From JAJPKR01 sp050746125 (GTDB lineage Bacteria > Acidobacteriota > Terriglobia > Terriglobales > SCQP01): a stretch of DNA of 64,000 bases. The position numbers and the translations under genes are program-made. Of the stretch, positions 52,251 to 60,307 are shown piece by piece. The notes under the pieces were generated by a model, which had not been told where the DNA came from, searched no databases, and worked only from the letters and a program-made list of their open reading frames with translations. How positions within the stretch are numbered: position 1 is the stretch's first letter; the number at the start of each line of letters is the position of its first letter. The stretch is taken from the NCBI GenBank assembly GCA_050746125.1, contig JBOGKX010000012.1, positions 1 through 64,000 on the forward strand. The letters are read 5' to 3'.

Positions 52251-53089
52251 ATGTCGGGCCAAAATTCGGCGCCTAGATTGAAGATCGCCGTGCCCCCGAG
52301 ATCGAAGCCGATGCGGCTCATGGTCAGCCCGACTCCCCGATCGGTTCTAGGGTAATAGGCGTTCGAAAGCACGGCTGCGGCCAAGGTCCCCAGCAGGGCC
52401 GAGGAATCGACCACGGTAGCGCCGCCGCGGTCGGAGCGAGTGACGAAAACGCGGCTTAATGCGTAGAAGATGCGAGTGGCGCTGCTCCCCTGGCCCAGGC
52501 GAAAGTAGCGGGGGTCCTGATGGAACCAAACCGGCAATAGGTAGTCGCCGATGAATCCCGAAGTATTGGCGTCAACCAAGGCCGCGCCATAGCATTTGCC
52601 GAACCCGCCCAGGCCCGGCCCGTAGCCGCAGAAGCCGGTGCTCGAGTGCTCGAACAGCGTCTCCACCCCGCCCAGCGCGAGGCCCATGGGGTCATACACG
52701 TCGCGCAGCATTTCCATCAATTTTTCGTGCGGCGTGAGCGGTGGAACGTTTCTAAGGTATTCGACGTTGTAGGCGGGAATAATGAAAAAGATGTGCTTGC
52801 CGGCGCCGCGTCGCGGCTGAGGCGTGCTCGTTTGGCTGCCCTGCTGCCAAGCTGATCCCTGCACCAAGGCGGCCAGTTGGCGCCGCGCCGGCGCCAACGT
52901 GCTCGGCGGCACGGGCCAAAGCAGGCGCGCGGCGGCGGCGGGGAAGAACTCCGGCCGCACCCGCTCCTGGGCCTGGGCTAGCGGCGCCAGCAGCAGGCAA
53001 GCCGCCACCAGGCAAAGGAATCTCGGTGCCGTGCGGTGACCCGGCGCGTGCTGGGAATGTGCTGGCAATGGGCGCGGCTGCAACGACAT
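52235..53089 (-). CDS. Conserved exported protein of unknown function
   Basis: A 284-aa secreted protein. The signal peptide is longer than usual (hydrophobic core about 24-40, ending APLAQAQ). The mature part has HIFFIIPAYNVEY (about 100-112), a Gly-rich GYGPGLGGFGKCYGAALVDANTSGFIGDYLLPVWFHQDPRYFRLG block and alternating strands to the end, which suggests an outer-membrane or surface protein. I associate this type with acidobacterial genomes but cannot assign a function. GGGAGG precedes the ATG. Confidence 0.65.
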   Translation of the reverse strand: MSLQPRPLPAHSQHAPGHRTAPRFLCLVAACLLLAPLAQAQERVRPEFFPAAAARLLWPVPPSTLAPARRQLAALVQGSAWQQGSQTSTPQPRRGAGKHIFFIIPAYNVEYLRNVPPLTPHEKLMEMLRDVYDPMGLALGGVETLFEHSSTGFCGYGPGLGGFGKCYGAALVDANTSGFIGDYLLPVWFHQDPRYFRLGQGSSATRIFYALSRVFVTRSDRGGATVVDSSALLGTLAAAVLSNAYYPRTDRGVGLTMSRIGFDLGGTAIFNLGAEFWPDIKNAL

Positions 53090-53351
53090 TGTGCCTCCCG
53101 CTAGGCTCCCCGCGCGTCCATTTGGGGATGGATGCGCTAGGGCAGCGGCGGCGCCGTCCTATCTTCGGACAATGCTCCCGACACTGCCACCCGTGGCGGA
53201 ATTTCCTAACGGAAACTCGCAGCTTGGCCGGAACCCCTGACGCTTCGCCGGCAACAAAGGGCTATTCCACTCAGAGCCTCTCCATGTTGCGCGATATTAG
53301 CTTGCCGCGCAACCCAGAGCGGACCGCGCGGTCCTCTCCTCCGGCGAAGAG
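53090..53351. other. Intergenic region without recognised genes
   Basis: These 262 bases lie between two minus-strand genes. I see the ribosome-binding site of the downstream gene next to its start, and no convincing promoter, hairpin with U-tract, repeat or coding frame. Confidence 0.4.
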
Positions 53352-54503
53352 CTAGTGACTTAACCGCAGCATCACCACCCCGTGCGGCGCCACCTTGGCC
53401 GTGAAATGGTCGGGAACGCGGCCGCGGTTGGCGTGCGCCCAGAGTTCGCGCACATGCGGCCTGCCGCCCATCCCCAATTGCGACCAGCGCACGGTCACCT
53501 GGGCCGGCTCCTCGCCGCGATTAAAAAGCCCCACTGCCCAAGCCCCACCGTGCAAGGGCTTGCCCCAAACCTCCGTCGTGCCGTCCTGACTGAGACGCGT
53601 GCCCTGCTTGCCGAGTGGATCCTGATCTACGGCGATGACGTCGCGGTTGGTGAGAATCGCCAGCGTCGCCGGGCTCATGTGCGCCAGGTCGTTGCCGGCC
53701 AAAAGCGGCGCCGCCAGCAGCGCCCACAGGCTGAAGTGCGTGCGGTATTCGGTGTCGGTCATGCCCCCGTTGCCGACCTCCAGCATGTCGGGATCGTTCC
53801 AGTGGCCGGGGCCGGCATAAGGAGCGAGGCGGCCTTGATTGAAACCGATCTGGGACATCCGCTTCCAGGTGTCGTTGATATCGCCGGTGGTGCGCCAAAG
53901 ATTGCCGCCCACGCCCGCCCCCCAGGTCCAGACGTCTTGCCAGCCGTACTGGCAGAGGCTGTAAACGATGGGCCGGTGCGTCGCCAGGAGCGCCAGCGCC
54001 ATCTTGCGATAAACGTCTTGCATCTGGTCGCGCTTGTAGACGCGTCCCGCGCTGCACCAGTCGTACTTCAGATAGTCAATGCCCCACTTGGCGTAGGTGC
54101 GGGCGTCTTGCGCCTCGTGCTGATAGCTGCCCGCATACCCGGCGCAAGTCTTGGGGCCGGGCGAGGAATAAATACCGAGCTTGAGCCCCTTCGAATGCAC
54201 GTAGTCGGCCAGCGCCTTCATATTGGGGAATTTGGCGTTGGGCTGGATGTTGCCCTGCGCGTCGCGTTGCCCCTCCCAGGTATCGTCGATGTTGACGTAC
54301 TTGTAGCCGGCAGCCTTCATGCCGCTCGCCACCATGGCATCGGCGGTTTCGCGGATGACCTGATCGTTAACGTGGCGGTGGAAATGGTTCCAGCTGTTCC
54401 AGCCCATGGGCGGCGTGCGCGCCAAGTGATTGCGCTGGCCGGCGGCGGGCAAGGCGAGCATCAGGGCGGCGGCGAAAAGAACAAGGGATCGGGCGTTGCG
54501 CAT
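53352..54503 (-). CDS. Exported alpha-galactosidase (GH27)
   Basis: A 383-aa retaining glycosidase releasing terminal alpha-galactose from plant oligosaccharides or galactomannan. The signal peptide covers about 1-22 (ALPAAGQ). GH27 motifs are PPMGWNSWN (31-39), NIDDTWEG, the nucleophile D148 in LKYDWCSAG, the acid/base D208 in TTGDINDTW, and GPGHWNDPDMLEVGN. A C-terminal beta-sandwich closes the protein. It is predicted to act outside the cytoplasm. It stands alone, with no transporter or other glycosidase adjacent. A longer upstream frame is not supported. Confidence 0.93.
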   Translation of the reverse strand: MRNARSLVLFAAALMLALPAAGQRNHLARTPPMGWNSWNHFHRHVNDQVIRETADAMVASGMKAAGYKYVNIDDTWEGQRDAQGNIQPNAKFPNMKALADYVHSKGLKLGIYSSPGPKTCAGYAGSYQHEAQDARTYAKWGIDYLKYDWCSAGRVYKRDQMQDVYRKMALALLATHRPIVYSLCQYGWQDVWTWGAGVGGNLWRTTGDINDTWKRMSQIGFNQGRLAPYAGPGHWNDPDMLEVGNGGMTDTEYRTHFSLWALLAAPLLAGNDLAHMSPATLAILTNRDVIAVDQDPLGKQGTRLSQDGTTEVWGKPLHGGAWAVGLFNRGEEPAQVTVRWSQLGMGGRPHVRELWAHANRGRVPDHFTAKVAPHGVVMLRLSH

Positions 54504-54527
54504 GCGAGTTCTCAGGGTTTCTCGCGC

Positions 54528-54556
54528 ATTGTAGTCGCCGGGCAGCGCTTTGACAA
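54528..54556 (-). promoter_or_regulatory. Sigma-70 promoter of the alpha-galactosidase gene
   Basis: On the minus strand TTGTCA (54556-54551) and TACAAT (54533-54528) are spaced by 17 bases, followed by a leader of about 20 bases. It is one of only two good -35/-10 pairs found here. Confidence 0.6.
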
Positions 54557-54615
54557 CCCGCTCCGCCGGCGGCCCAGGGTGGCGATGGCCGGCCGAATCG
54601 GCGATTATAAAAACG

Positions 54616-54969
54616 GTGAAGTCTCCGATTCTATTGCTGATCGCCGCCGTGGTGCTGGCGTTTTTGGTGATCGCCAACGATCCCGGCCGAGCCGTGGCTT
54701 TGGGTCCCGCAGCCAACGGCGAGGCGGTGAGCACGCCCGCGCAGCCGCCCGGACAACCGACCGCCGCCAGCGCCAGCGATGCCGCCGCCGGGCAATTGGT
54801 GCTGGCGCGCTGCGGCGGCTGCCATTCGCTCGACAAGCTGCAACAAAATCCTCAGGATGAAGCCGGGTGGACGCAAACAGTGCGCCAGATGGAGCAGATG
54901 GGCGCGCAAGTAGCGCCGTCGGAAGAGCCGGTCATCGTGCGCTATCTAGCCCGCCACTTCGCGAAGTAG
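54616..54969 (+). CDS. Small membrane-anchored cytochrome c
   Basis: A 117-aa protein. An uncleaved or cleavable N-terminal helix (ILLLIAAVVLAFLVI, about 5-19) is followed by a Pro/Ala linker and a haem c site CGGCH in LARCGGCHSLDKL (about 63-75). A candidate distal Met is found in RQMEQMGAQV. It is short, like class I electron-transfer or sensor cytochromes. The GTG at 54616 directly follows an AT-rich GATTATAAA (54603-54611), suggesting a leaderless message. It is divergent from the alpha-galactosidase gene. Confidence 0.8.
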   Translation: MKSPILLLIAAVVLAFLVIANDPGRAVALGPAANGEAVSTPAQPPGQPTAASASDAAAGQLVLARCGGCHSLDKLQQNPQDEAGWTQTVRQMEQMGAQVAPSEEPVIVRYLARHFAK

Positions 54970-54979
54970 CCGCGGCGGA

Positions 54980-56572
54980 CTAAAGCTTGCGGGCGACGGA
55001 TTTGGCCTGCGTGAACAGCAGCAAATAATCGGGCCCACCGGCCTTCGAGTCGGTGCCCGACATATTGAAGCCGCCGAAGGGATGCGCTCCCACCATCGCG
55101 CCGGTGCACTTGCGATTGAAATACAAGTTGCCGACGTGGAACTCCGCGGCCGCCTTGGCGAGCTTCGCCTCATCGCGCGTATAGACGGCGCCGGTGAGTC
55201 CGTACTCGTTGTTGTTGGCGATGTCCAGCGCGTGATCGAAATCGCGGCACGGGATCACGGCCAGCACCGGTCCGAAGATCTCTTCTTGGGCAATGCGTGC
55301 GTCCGGGGCCACGTCGGCGAAGACGGTTGCGGGAACAAAATAGCCCTCGCCGGGCGCGGCGGCGCCGCCGGCGACCAAGCGGCCTTCGCGCTTGCCGATC
55401 TCGATGTATTCGAGAATCTTCTTGCGCGCGCGCTCGCTGATTACCGGCCCCATGTAGTTGGCCGGGTCGGCGGCGTCGCCGACGGTGATCTTCTTCGCCC
55501 GCTCGGCCAGCGCGGAGACGAAGCGGTCGTACACCGCCGGATGGACGATGGCGCGCGAGCACGCCGAGCACTTTTGTCCTTGGTAGCCGAAGGCGGAGGC
55601 GGTCACGCCCTCAACCGCCGCGTCCAGGTCGGCGTCGGCATCCACGATAATCGCGTCCTTGCCGCCCATCTCCAGAATGGTCCGCTTGATCCAGCGCTGG
55701 CCGGGCGGCGTCATGGCGGCGCGTGCATGGATCTGTAATCCCACCGCCTTCGAGCCGGTGAAGGCAATGAAGCGCACGCGCGGATCTTCGACCAGCGCAT
55801 TGCCCACGGTCGCGCCGCCGCCGGTGACGAAGTTGACGACGCCGGGCGGCAAGCCGGCATCGTCCAAGATCGCCATGAAACGCGCGGCGATCGTGGGCGA
55901 GTCGCTGGAGGGCTTGAGCACCACGGTGTTGCCACAGACCAGCGCCGCCATGGTCATGCCCGCCATGATGGCGGAGGGAAAATTCCAGGGCGGAATGACC
56001 GCGCCCACGCCGAGGGGAATGTAGCGCAACTCGTCGCGCTCGCCCGGCAGTTGGGTCACCGGCGCGGGGCGCAGAAACAGCCGCACCGCCTCGCGAGCAT
56101 AATATTCGGCGAAATCGATGGTTTCGTTGACGTCGGCTTCGGCTTCGGGGAAAGTCTTGCCAGCTTCGAGCGTGAGCCAAGCGCTGTATTCGGCCTTGCG
56201 CTCGCGCAGGATCGCGGCGGTTCGCAGCAGGATCTCGATCCGCTTCTCGGGCCGGGAGCGGGCCCAGCACTCGAAGACGGCGGTGGCCGCGGCCACCGCG
56301 TCGGCGGCCATGGCGATGGTTCCTTCTTGATGGCGGCCAACGACCTCGCTCGCGCGCGAGGGGTTCACCGAGTCGAACTTTTCTTCGCTGCGCCGCTCAC
56401 GATTCTCCCAGCCGATAAGGTTGGGGTATTCGCGGCCCATTTCGGCGCGGGCGGCGGCGACGGCGGCGGCGAAGCGCTGCCGGACCTCGGGGCGGCTGAA
56501 ATCGGAGGCCGGCTCATTGCGGAATGTCGGCAGGCGCAGCACATCGGCGGGCGGGGCAACCGTGGTTACCAT
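54980..56572 (-). CDS. pruA: L-glutamate gamma-semialdehyde dehydrogenase
   Basis: Oxidises pyrroline-5-carboxylate/glutamate semialdehyde to glutamate with NAD in proline and arginine breakdown; 530 aa, the monofunctional RocA type. NFPSAIMAGM, the catalytic Glu in LEMGGKDA and Cys in GYQGQKCSACSR, and EEIFGPVLAV are aldehyde dehydrogenase signatures; PNLIGWENR at the N-terminus is typical of this class. No proline dehydrogenase is adjacent. GATAAT (56587-56582) lies nine bases before the ATG, inside the coaX 3' end. Confidence 0.92.
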   Translation of the reverse strand: MVTTVAPPADVLRLPTFRNEPASDFSRPEVRQRFAAAVAAARAEMGREYPNLIGWENRERRSEEKFDSVNPSRASEVVGRHQEGTIAMAADAVAAATAVFECWARSRPEKRIEILLRTAAILRERKAEYSAWLTLEAGKTFPEAEADVNETIDFAEYYAREAVRLFLRPAPVTQLPGERDELRYIPLGVGAVIPPWNFPSAIMAGMTMAALVCGNTVVLKPSSDSPTIAARFMAILDDAGLPPGVVNFVTGGGATVGNALVEDPRVRFIAFTGSKAVGLQIHARAAMTPPGQRWIKRTILEMGGKDAIIVDADADLDAAVEGVTASAFGYQGQKCSACSRAIVHPAVYDRFVSALAERAKKITVGDAADPANYMGPVISERARKKILEYIEIGKREGRLVAGGAAAPGEGYFVPATVFADVAPDARIAQEEIFGPVLAVIPCRDFDHALDIANNNEYGLTGAVYTRDEAKLAKAAAEFHVGNLYFNRKCTGAMVGAHPFGGFNMSGTDSKAGGPDYLLLFTQAKSVARKL

Positions 56573-56582
56573 GACCCCTTTA

Positions 56583-57374
56583 TTATCGCGCCGACGCTTG
56601 ATTGCGCTCCCAAACCAGCCGCAGCCCTTCCAAAGTCAAGTGCTCGTCGTATTCGCGCAAGTGACGCGAGTCTTGGACCAACAATGGCGCCCAGCCGCCG
56701 GTGGCCAGGCACTTGGTGTGCGCTCCGAGTTCGACGAGCAGGCGATCGAGAATGCCATCCACCATGGCCAGGTAACCGTAGTACAGGCCGGATTGGATGC
56801 TGCCGACCGTGGTCGAGCCGATCAGCCTCTCGGGCTTCCGCAGCTCCACCCGCGGCAGGCGGGCGGTGCGCGTGAAGAGCGCTTCCGCGGCGATCGCCAA
56901 GCCGGGGCAGATGATGCCGCCGCTGTATTCGCCGCGAGCGCTGATCACATCGAACGTGGTCGCCGTGCCGAAATCGACGATGACCGCCGGGCCGCCTAGG
57001 CGGGCGTATCCGGCCACCGCGTTGACGATGCGATCGGCGCCGACGTCGGCTGGCGGCTGATAGAGGATCGGCATGCCGGTCTTGAGTCCGGGGCCCACGA
57101 AGAGCGGCTCGAGCCGGAATTTGCGCGTCAGAGTCTGCCGCAAAACGGCGTCGATGGGCGGTACCACCGAGGCCACGATGGCATGGCGGATTTCCTCCAT
57201 GCGGCGGCCCTCGCCGGCGAACAGGCCGCGCAGCAGCAGCGCGAGCTCGTCCACGGTTTGCGCGCGATTGGTGTTGATGCGCCAACTGGCGACCAGGAGC
57301 CGCTCGGCATAGAGACCGATCACGGTGTGAGAGTTGCCGACGTCGATGGCAAGCAGCATAGACGGCGTTTCCAT
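56583..57374 (-). CDS. coaX: Type III pantothenate kinase
   Basis: Phosphorylates pantothenate in CoA synthesis; 263 aa. The ASKHA-fold motifs are LAIDVGNSHTVIG at the N-terminus, GADRIVNAVAGY, VDFGTATTFDVI and GGIICPGL. The ATG at 57359 would start the protein at MLLAIDVGN, as in most homologues; 57374 adds five residues and lies seven bases from the birA stop. The birA-coaX order is common in bacteria. Confidence 0.94.
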   Translation of the reverse strand: METPSMLLAIDVGNSHTVIGLYAERLLVASWRINTNRAQTVDELALLLRGLFAGEGRRMEEIRHAIVASVVPPIDAVLRQTLTRKFRLEPLFVGPGLKTGMPILYQPPADVGADRIVNAVAGYARLGGPAVIVDFGTATTFDVISARGEYSGGIICPGLAIAAEALFTRTARLPRVELRKPERLIGSTTVGSIQSGLYYGYLAMVDGILDRLLVELGAHTKCLATGGWAPLLVQDSRHLREYDEHLTLEGLRLVWERNQASAR

Positions 57375-57380
57375 TTTCGC

Positions 57381-58391
57381 TCAGTCCGCCGCCGGTGGCG
57401 GGGCTGCCCGGACATTGCCGGCGATTACCGTCGTCAGCGAGCCGTCGTCGCGGCGAATGCGAAGAAAACCTTGCGCGTCAAGGCCGCTAGTGACGCCCTC
57501 GTAGGCCTCGGCGTCTTCTCCCACGCGCACGCGCAGGCCTTGCACGTAAGAAGAGCTGCGCGCGAATTCCGCCAGCAAGTCGTCCACGCCGCCGCCGACA
57601 AACGCCTGATAACGGGCTTCGAGCTGGAACAGGATCTCGGCCAGCAACTCCAGGCGTGAGAACGCGCGTCCGGCGGCAAGGCGCAGGGAAGTGGCCAGGG
57701 GCGCCAAATCGGGCGAAAACTCGGTTTGATGCACGTTTACGCCGATGCCCAGCACCAGGTGTTGTACGCGAGTCGGCTCCGCGCTCATCTCCAGCAGCAA
57801 GCCGGCGACTTTGCGGCCATCGAGCAAGACATCGTTGGGCCAGCGCAAATCGGGCGCGAGACCGGTTACCAGATGGATGGCCGCGGCGACGGCCACGCCG
57901 GCGGCCAGGCTCAGCGCCAGCGCCGCCGCCGGCGGACCCGGCGGACGGAGCAGCAGGCTCATGTAAATCCCCTCGCCCGCCGGCGATGCCCAGCGACGGC
58001 CATGCCGGCCGCGGCCGCCGGTTTGTTCCTCGGCGAGGAAGAGGCTGCCGTGCGGCTCCCCTTGCGCGGCGGCGCCCAGCGCCGCCCGTTGCGTCGAGTC
58101 GATGCAAAAAAAATGATGGACGCGGCGCCCCAGCGAGCCGCTTTTGCGGTGTGGCGCGACCAACGCGGGCAACAGCAGATCGGGCATGGCCTCGAGCTGA
58201 TAGCCGCTGGCGCGGTGGCCGCGCAGCTGCATGCCGTACTGGCGCAGTTGTTCGATGCCGCGCCAGACGCTGGAGCGGCTGACGCCGAGTTCTTGGGCTA
58301 GGCGCTCGCCGGAGAGCACGACAGTGGCATGGGCGACGAAAAGCTCCGCCAAACGGGTGAGATGGCGCGCGCCCTCGGGCGGATCGTGCAT
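57381..58391 (-). CDS. birA: Biotin-protein ligase / biotin operon repressor
   Basis: A 336-aa bifunctional BirA. An N-terminal winged-helix domain (about 10-65, with LAQELGVSRSSVWRGIEQLR) suggests DNA binding. The ligase domain has the biotinyl-AMP loop GGRGRHGRRWASP and LRWPNDVLLDGRKVAGLLLE, then a C-terminal SH3-like domain. The usual DSTN reads DSTQ. It starts four bases after the nadC stop and is followed by coaX, forming the nadC-birA-coaX unit. Confidence 0.94.
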   Translation of the reverse strand: MHDPPEGARHLTRLAELFVAHATVVLSGERLAQELGVSRSSVWRGIEQLRQYGMQLRGHRASGYQLEAMPDLLLPALVAPHRKSGSLGRRVHHFFCIDSTQRAALGAAAQGEPHGSLFLAEEQTGGRGRHGRRWASPAGEGIYMSLLLRPPGPPAAALALSLAAGVAVAAAIHLVTGLAPDLRWPNDVLLDGRKVAGLLLEMSAEPTRVQHLVLGIGVNVHQTEFSPDLAPLATSLRLAAGRAFSRLELLAEILFQLEARYQAFVGGGVDDLLAEFARSSSYVQGLRVRVGEDAEAYEGVTSGLDAQGFLRIRRDDGSLTTVIAGNVRAAPPPAAD

Positions 58392-58395
58392 GGCG

Positions 58396-59283
58396 CTACA
58401 GCGCGAAGATGCGCATGGCCAGGTCCACGGCGGGAGCGGAGTGGGTAAGCGCGCCGACGCTGATGAACTGCACGCCGGTCTCGGCGTAAGCGCGCACGCT
58501 GGCCAAGGTTACGCCTCCCGAGACCTCGAGCGTGGCGCGGCCGGCAACCAGGGCGACGGCGCGCCGCACCTCCTCCGGCGCCATATTGTCCAGCAACACG
58601 CGTTCCGCGCCCGCCGCCAGCGCGAGGGAAATCTCCTCGAGCGTGCGCACCTCGATTTCGATTGGCTGGTCGGGACGCCGCCGGCTTAGGGCGCGCTCCA
58701 GGGCGGCGGCGACACCGCCGGCCAATCGGATATGGTTGTTCTTGATCAGCACGCCGTCGCTGAGATCGCTGCGATGATTGAGGCCGCCGCCGCAGGTGAC
58801 CGCGTATTTCTCGAGCTGCCGCAGGCCAGGAAGCGTTTTGCGGGTATCGAGGACGCGCGCCGCCGTGCCGGCCACCGCCTCGACAAAGCGTCGAGTCAGG
58901 GTGGCAATGCCGCACAGACGCTGCAAGAAATTCAGTACCACGCGCTCGCAGGCGAGCAGCTGCCGCGCCTCGCCCCGGGCCACGGCGACGATCTGGCCGG
59001 CGGCGAGCCGTACGCCGTCGAGCACCTCGCCCTGGCTGGTGACCACGACCGGACGCGGCCGGCGCACGGCGCCATGCGCGGCTTCGCACAGCGCGGCGTA
59101 GCCTTCGTAAACCTGCGGCACCAGGCCCAAGCCGGCCAGCACCATCTCCTGCTTGGCGACGATCTCCGCTTGCGCCTCTTGCCCGGGTTCGATGGTGAGC
59201 GCGCTGGTGGCGTCGGCGAGTGTATGGTCCTCGCGCAAAGCGCTCTCGACCAACGCGGCCACGCGCCGCGAATTCCAATCCAT
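58396..59283 (-). CDS. nadC: Nicotinate-nucleotide pyrophosphorylase (carboxylating)
   Basis: Converts quinolinate and PRPP to nicotinate mononucleotide in NAD synthesis; 295 aa. NFLQRLCGIAT, DTRKTLPGLR, CGGGLNHRSDLSDGVLIKNNH and LEVSGGV mark the family. TACAAT on the minus strand (59297-59292) lies eight bases before the ATG. nadA and nadB are not nearby. Confidence 0.95.
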   Translation of the reverse strand: MDWNSRRVAALVESALREDHTLADATSALTIEPGQEAQAEIVAKQEMVLAGLGLVPQVYEGYAALCEAAHGAVRRPRPVVVTSQGEVLDGVRLAAGQIVAVARGEARQLLACERVVLNFLQRLCGIATLTRRFVEAVAGTAARVLDTRKTLPGLRQLEKYAVTCGGGLNHRSDLSDGVLIKNNHIRLAGGVAAALERALSRRRPDQPIEIEVRTLEEISLALAAGAERVLLDNMAPEEVRRAVALVAGRATLEVSGGVTLASVRAYAETGVQFISVGALTHSAPAVDLAMRIFAL

Positions 59284-59291
59284 GCTCCCCG

Positions 59292-59297
59292 ATTGTA
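59292..59297 (-). promoter_or_regulatory. -10 box of nadC-birA-coaX
   Basis: TACAAT (minus strand) lies eight bases before the nadC ATG in the 27-base gap after the aldo-keto reductase. The GGGGAGC between them could still act as a weak ribosome-binding site. Confidence 0.45.
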
Positions 59298-59310
59298 AAG
59301 CCGGCAGCGG

Positions 59311-60303
59311 TCAGCCGTTTACCAGCCGCATCCCGCTCGCGGGGTAGCGCTCGCCAGCGGCCGCCCCGGGGGGCAGGGCCGACGCGAGTGCGGACAGATC
59401 GGCGCTGTCGAGCTTCACTTCCAGCGCGGCGAGGTTTTCTTCCAGGTATGCGCGCCGCTTGGTGCCGGGGATGGGAACGACGTCGGCGCCCTGCGCCAGT
59501 AGCCAAGCCAGCGCGATCTGCGCCGGCTTGCGGCCGAGGCGCCGCGCCATGGCTTCGACCGTGTCCAGCAATCTCAGATTGCGGCGCAAATTCTCGCCTT
59601 GGAAGCGCGGATTGTTGCGCCGCCAATCGTCGGCCGCGAGCCGGTCGAGATTACGCAATCCGCCGCCGAAAAAGCCGCGCCCGATCGGGCTATAGGCGAC
59701 GAAGCCGACCCCCAGTTCGCGACAGGCGGGCAGGATTTCAGCTTCCGCGTCGCGGGACCAGAGGGAATACTCGGTTTGCAGCGCGGCAATGGGGTGCACG
59801 CGGTAGGCGCGGCGCAAGGTGCTGGGCGAGGCCTCCGACAGGCCGAGGTAGCGCACCTTGCCCATCTCTACCAGGCGCGCCATGGCGCCCACGGTCTCCT
59901 CGATTGGAACTTTGGGATCGACGCGATGCTGGTAGTAAAGATCGATTACGTCTAGCCCCAGCCGCTTCAGGCTCGCGTCGCAAGCCGGGTAAACGTACTC
60001 CGGGCGCCCATCGACGCCGGCAAAGCTGCCGTCGCCGCCGCGCACGTTGCCGAATTTCGTGGCCAGCACGACTTCGCGGCGGCGGCCGCGGATGGCGCGG
60101 CCCACGAGCGTCTCGTTGCGCCCGATTCCGTAAACGTCGGCCGTGTCGAGAAAATTGCAGCCCAGATCCAGCGCCCGATGAATCACGGCGATGGATTCAT
60201 CGTCGCTGCCCGGGCCATAAAACTCCGACATGCCCATGCAGCCCAACCCCATGGCCGAGATGAGCAGCGGCGTGGAACCGAGGGGACGAATCGGTACTTC
60301 CAT
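59311..60303 (-). CDS. Aldo/keto reductase (AKR12/13-like)
   Basis: A 330-aa NADPH-dependent carbonyl reductase with a TIM barrel. The tetrad is visible: Asp and Tyr in FLDTADVYGIG, Lys in VLATKFGN and His in YYQHRVD. GLGCMGMSEFYG and IPGTKRRAYLEEN (NADP site) mark the YajO/AKR13 type. The substrate is unknown. TATCCT (60315-60310, minus strand), which includes the mlaF stop region, lies six bases before the ATG; co-transcription with mlaF is equally possible. Confidence 0.9.
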   Translation of the reverse strand: MEVPIRPLGSTPLLISAMGLGCMGMSEFYGPGSDDESIAVIHRALDLGCNFLDTADVYGIGRNETLVGRAIRGRRREVVLATKFGNVRGGDGSFAGVDGRPEYVYPACDASLKRLGLDVIDLYYQHRVDPKVPIEETVGAMARLVEMGKVRYLGLSEASPSTLRRAYRVHPIAALQTEYSLWSRDAEAEILPACRELGVGFVAYSPIGRGFFGGGLRNLDRLAADDWRRNNPRFQGENLRRNLRLLDTVEAMARRLGRKPAQIALAWLLAQGADVVPIPGTKRRAYLEENLAALEVKLDSADLSALASALPPGAAAGERYPASGMRLVNG

Positions 60304-60307
60304 GGCC

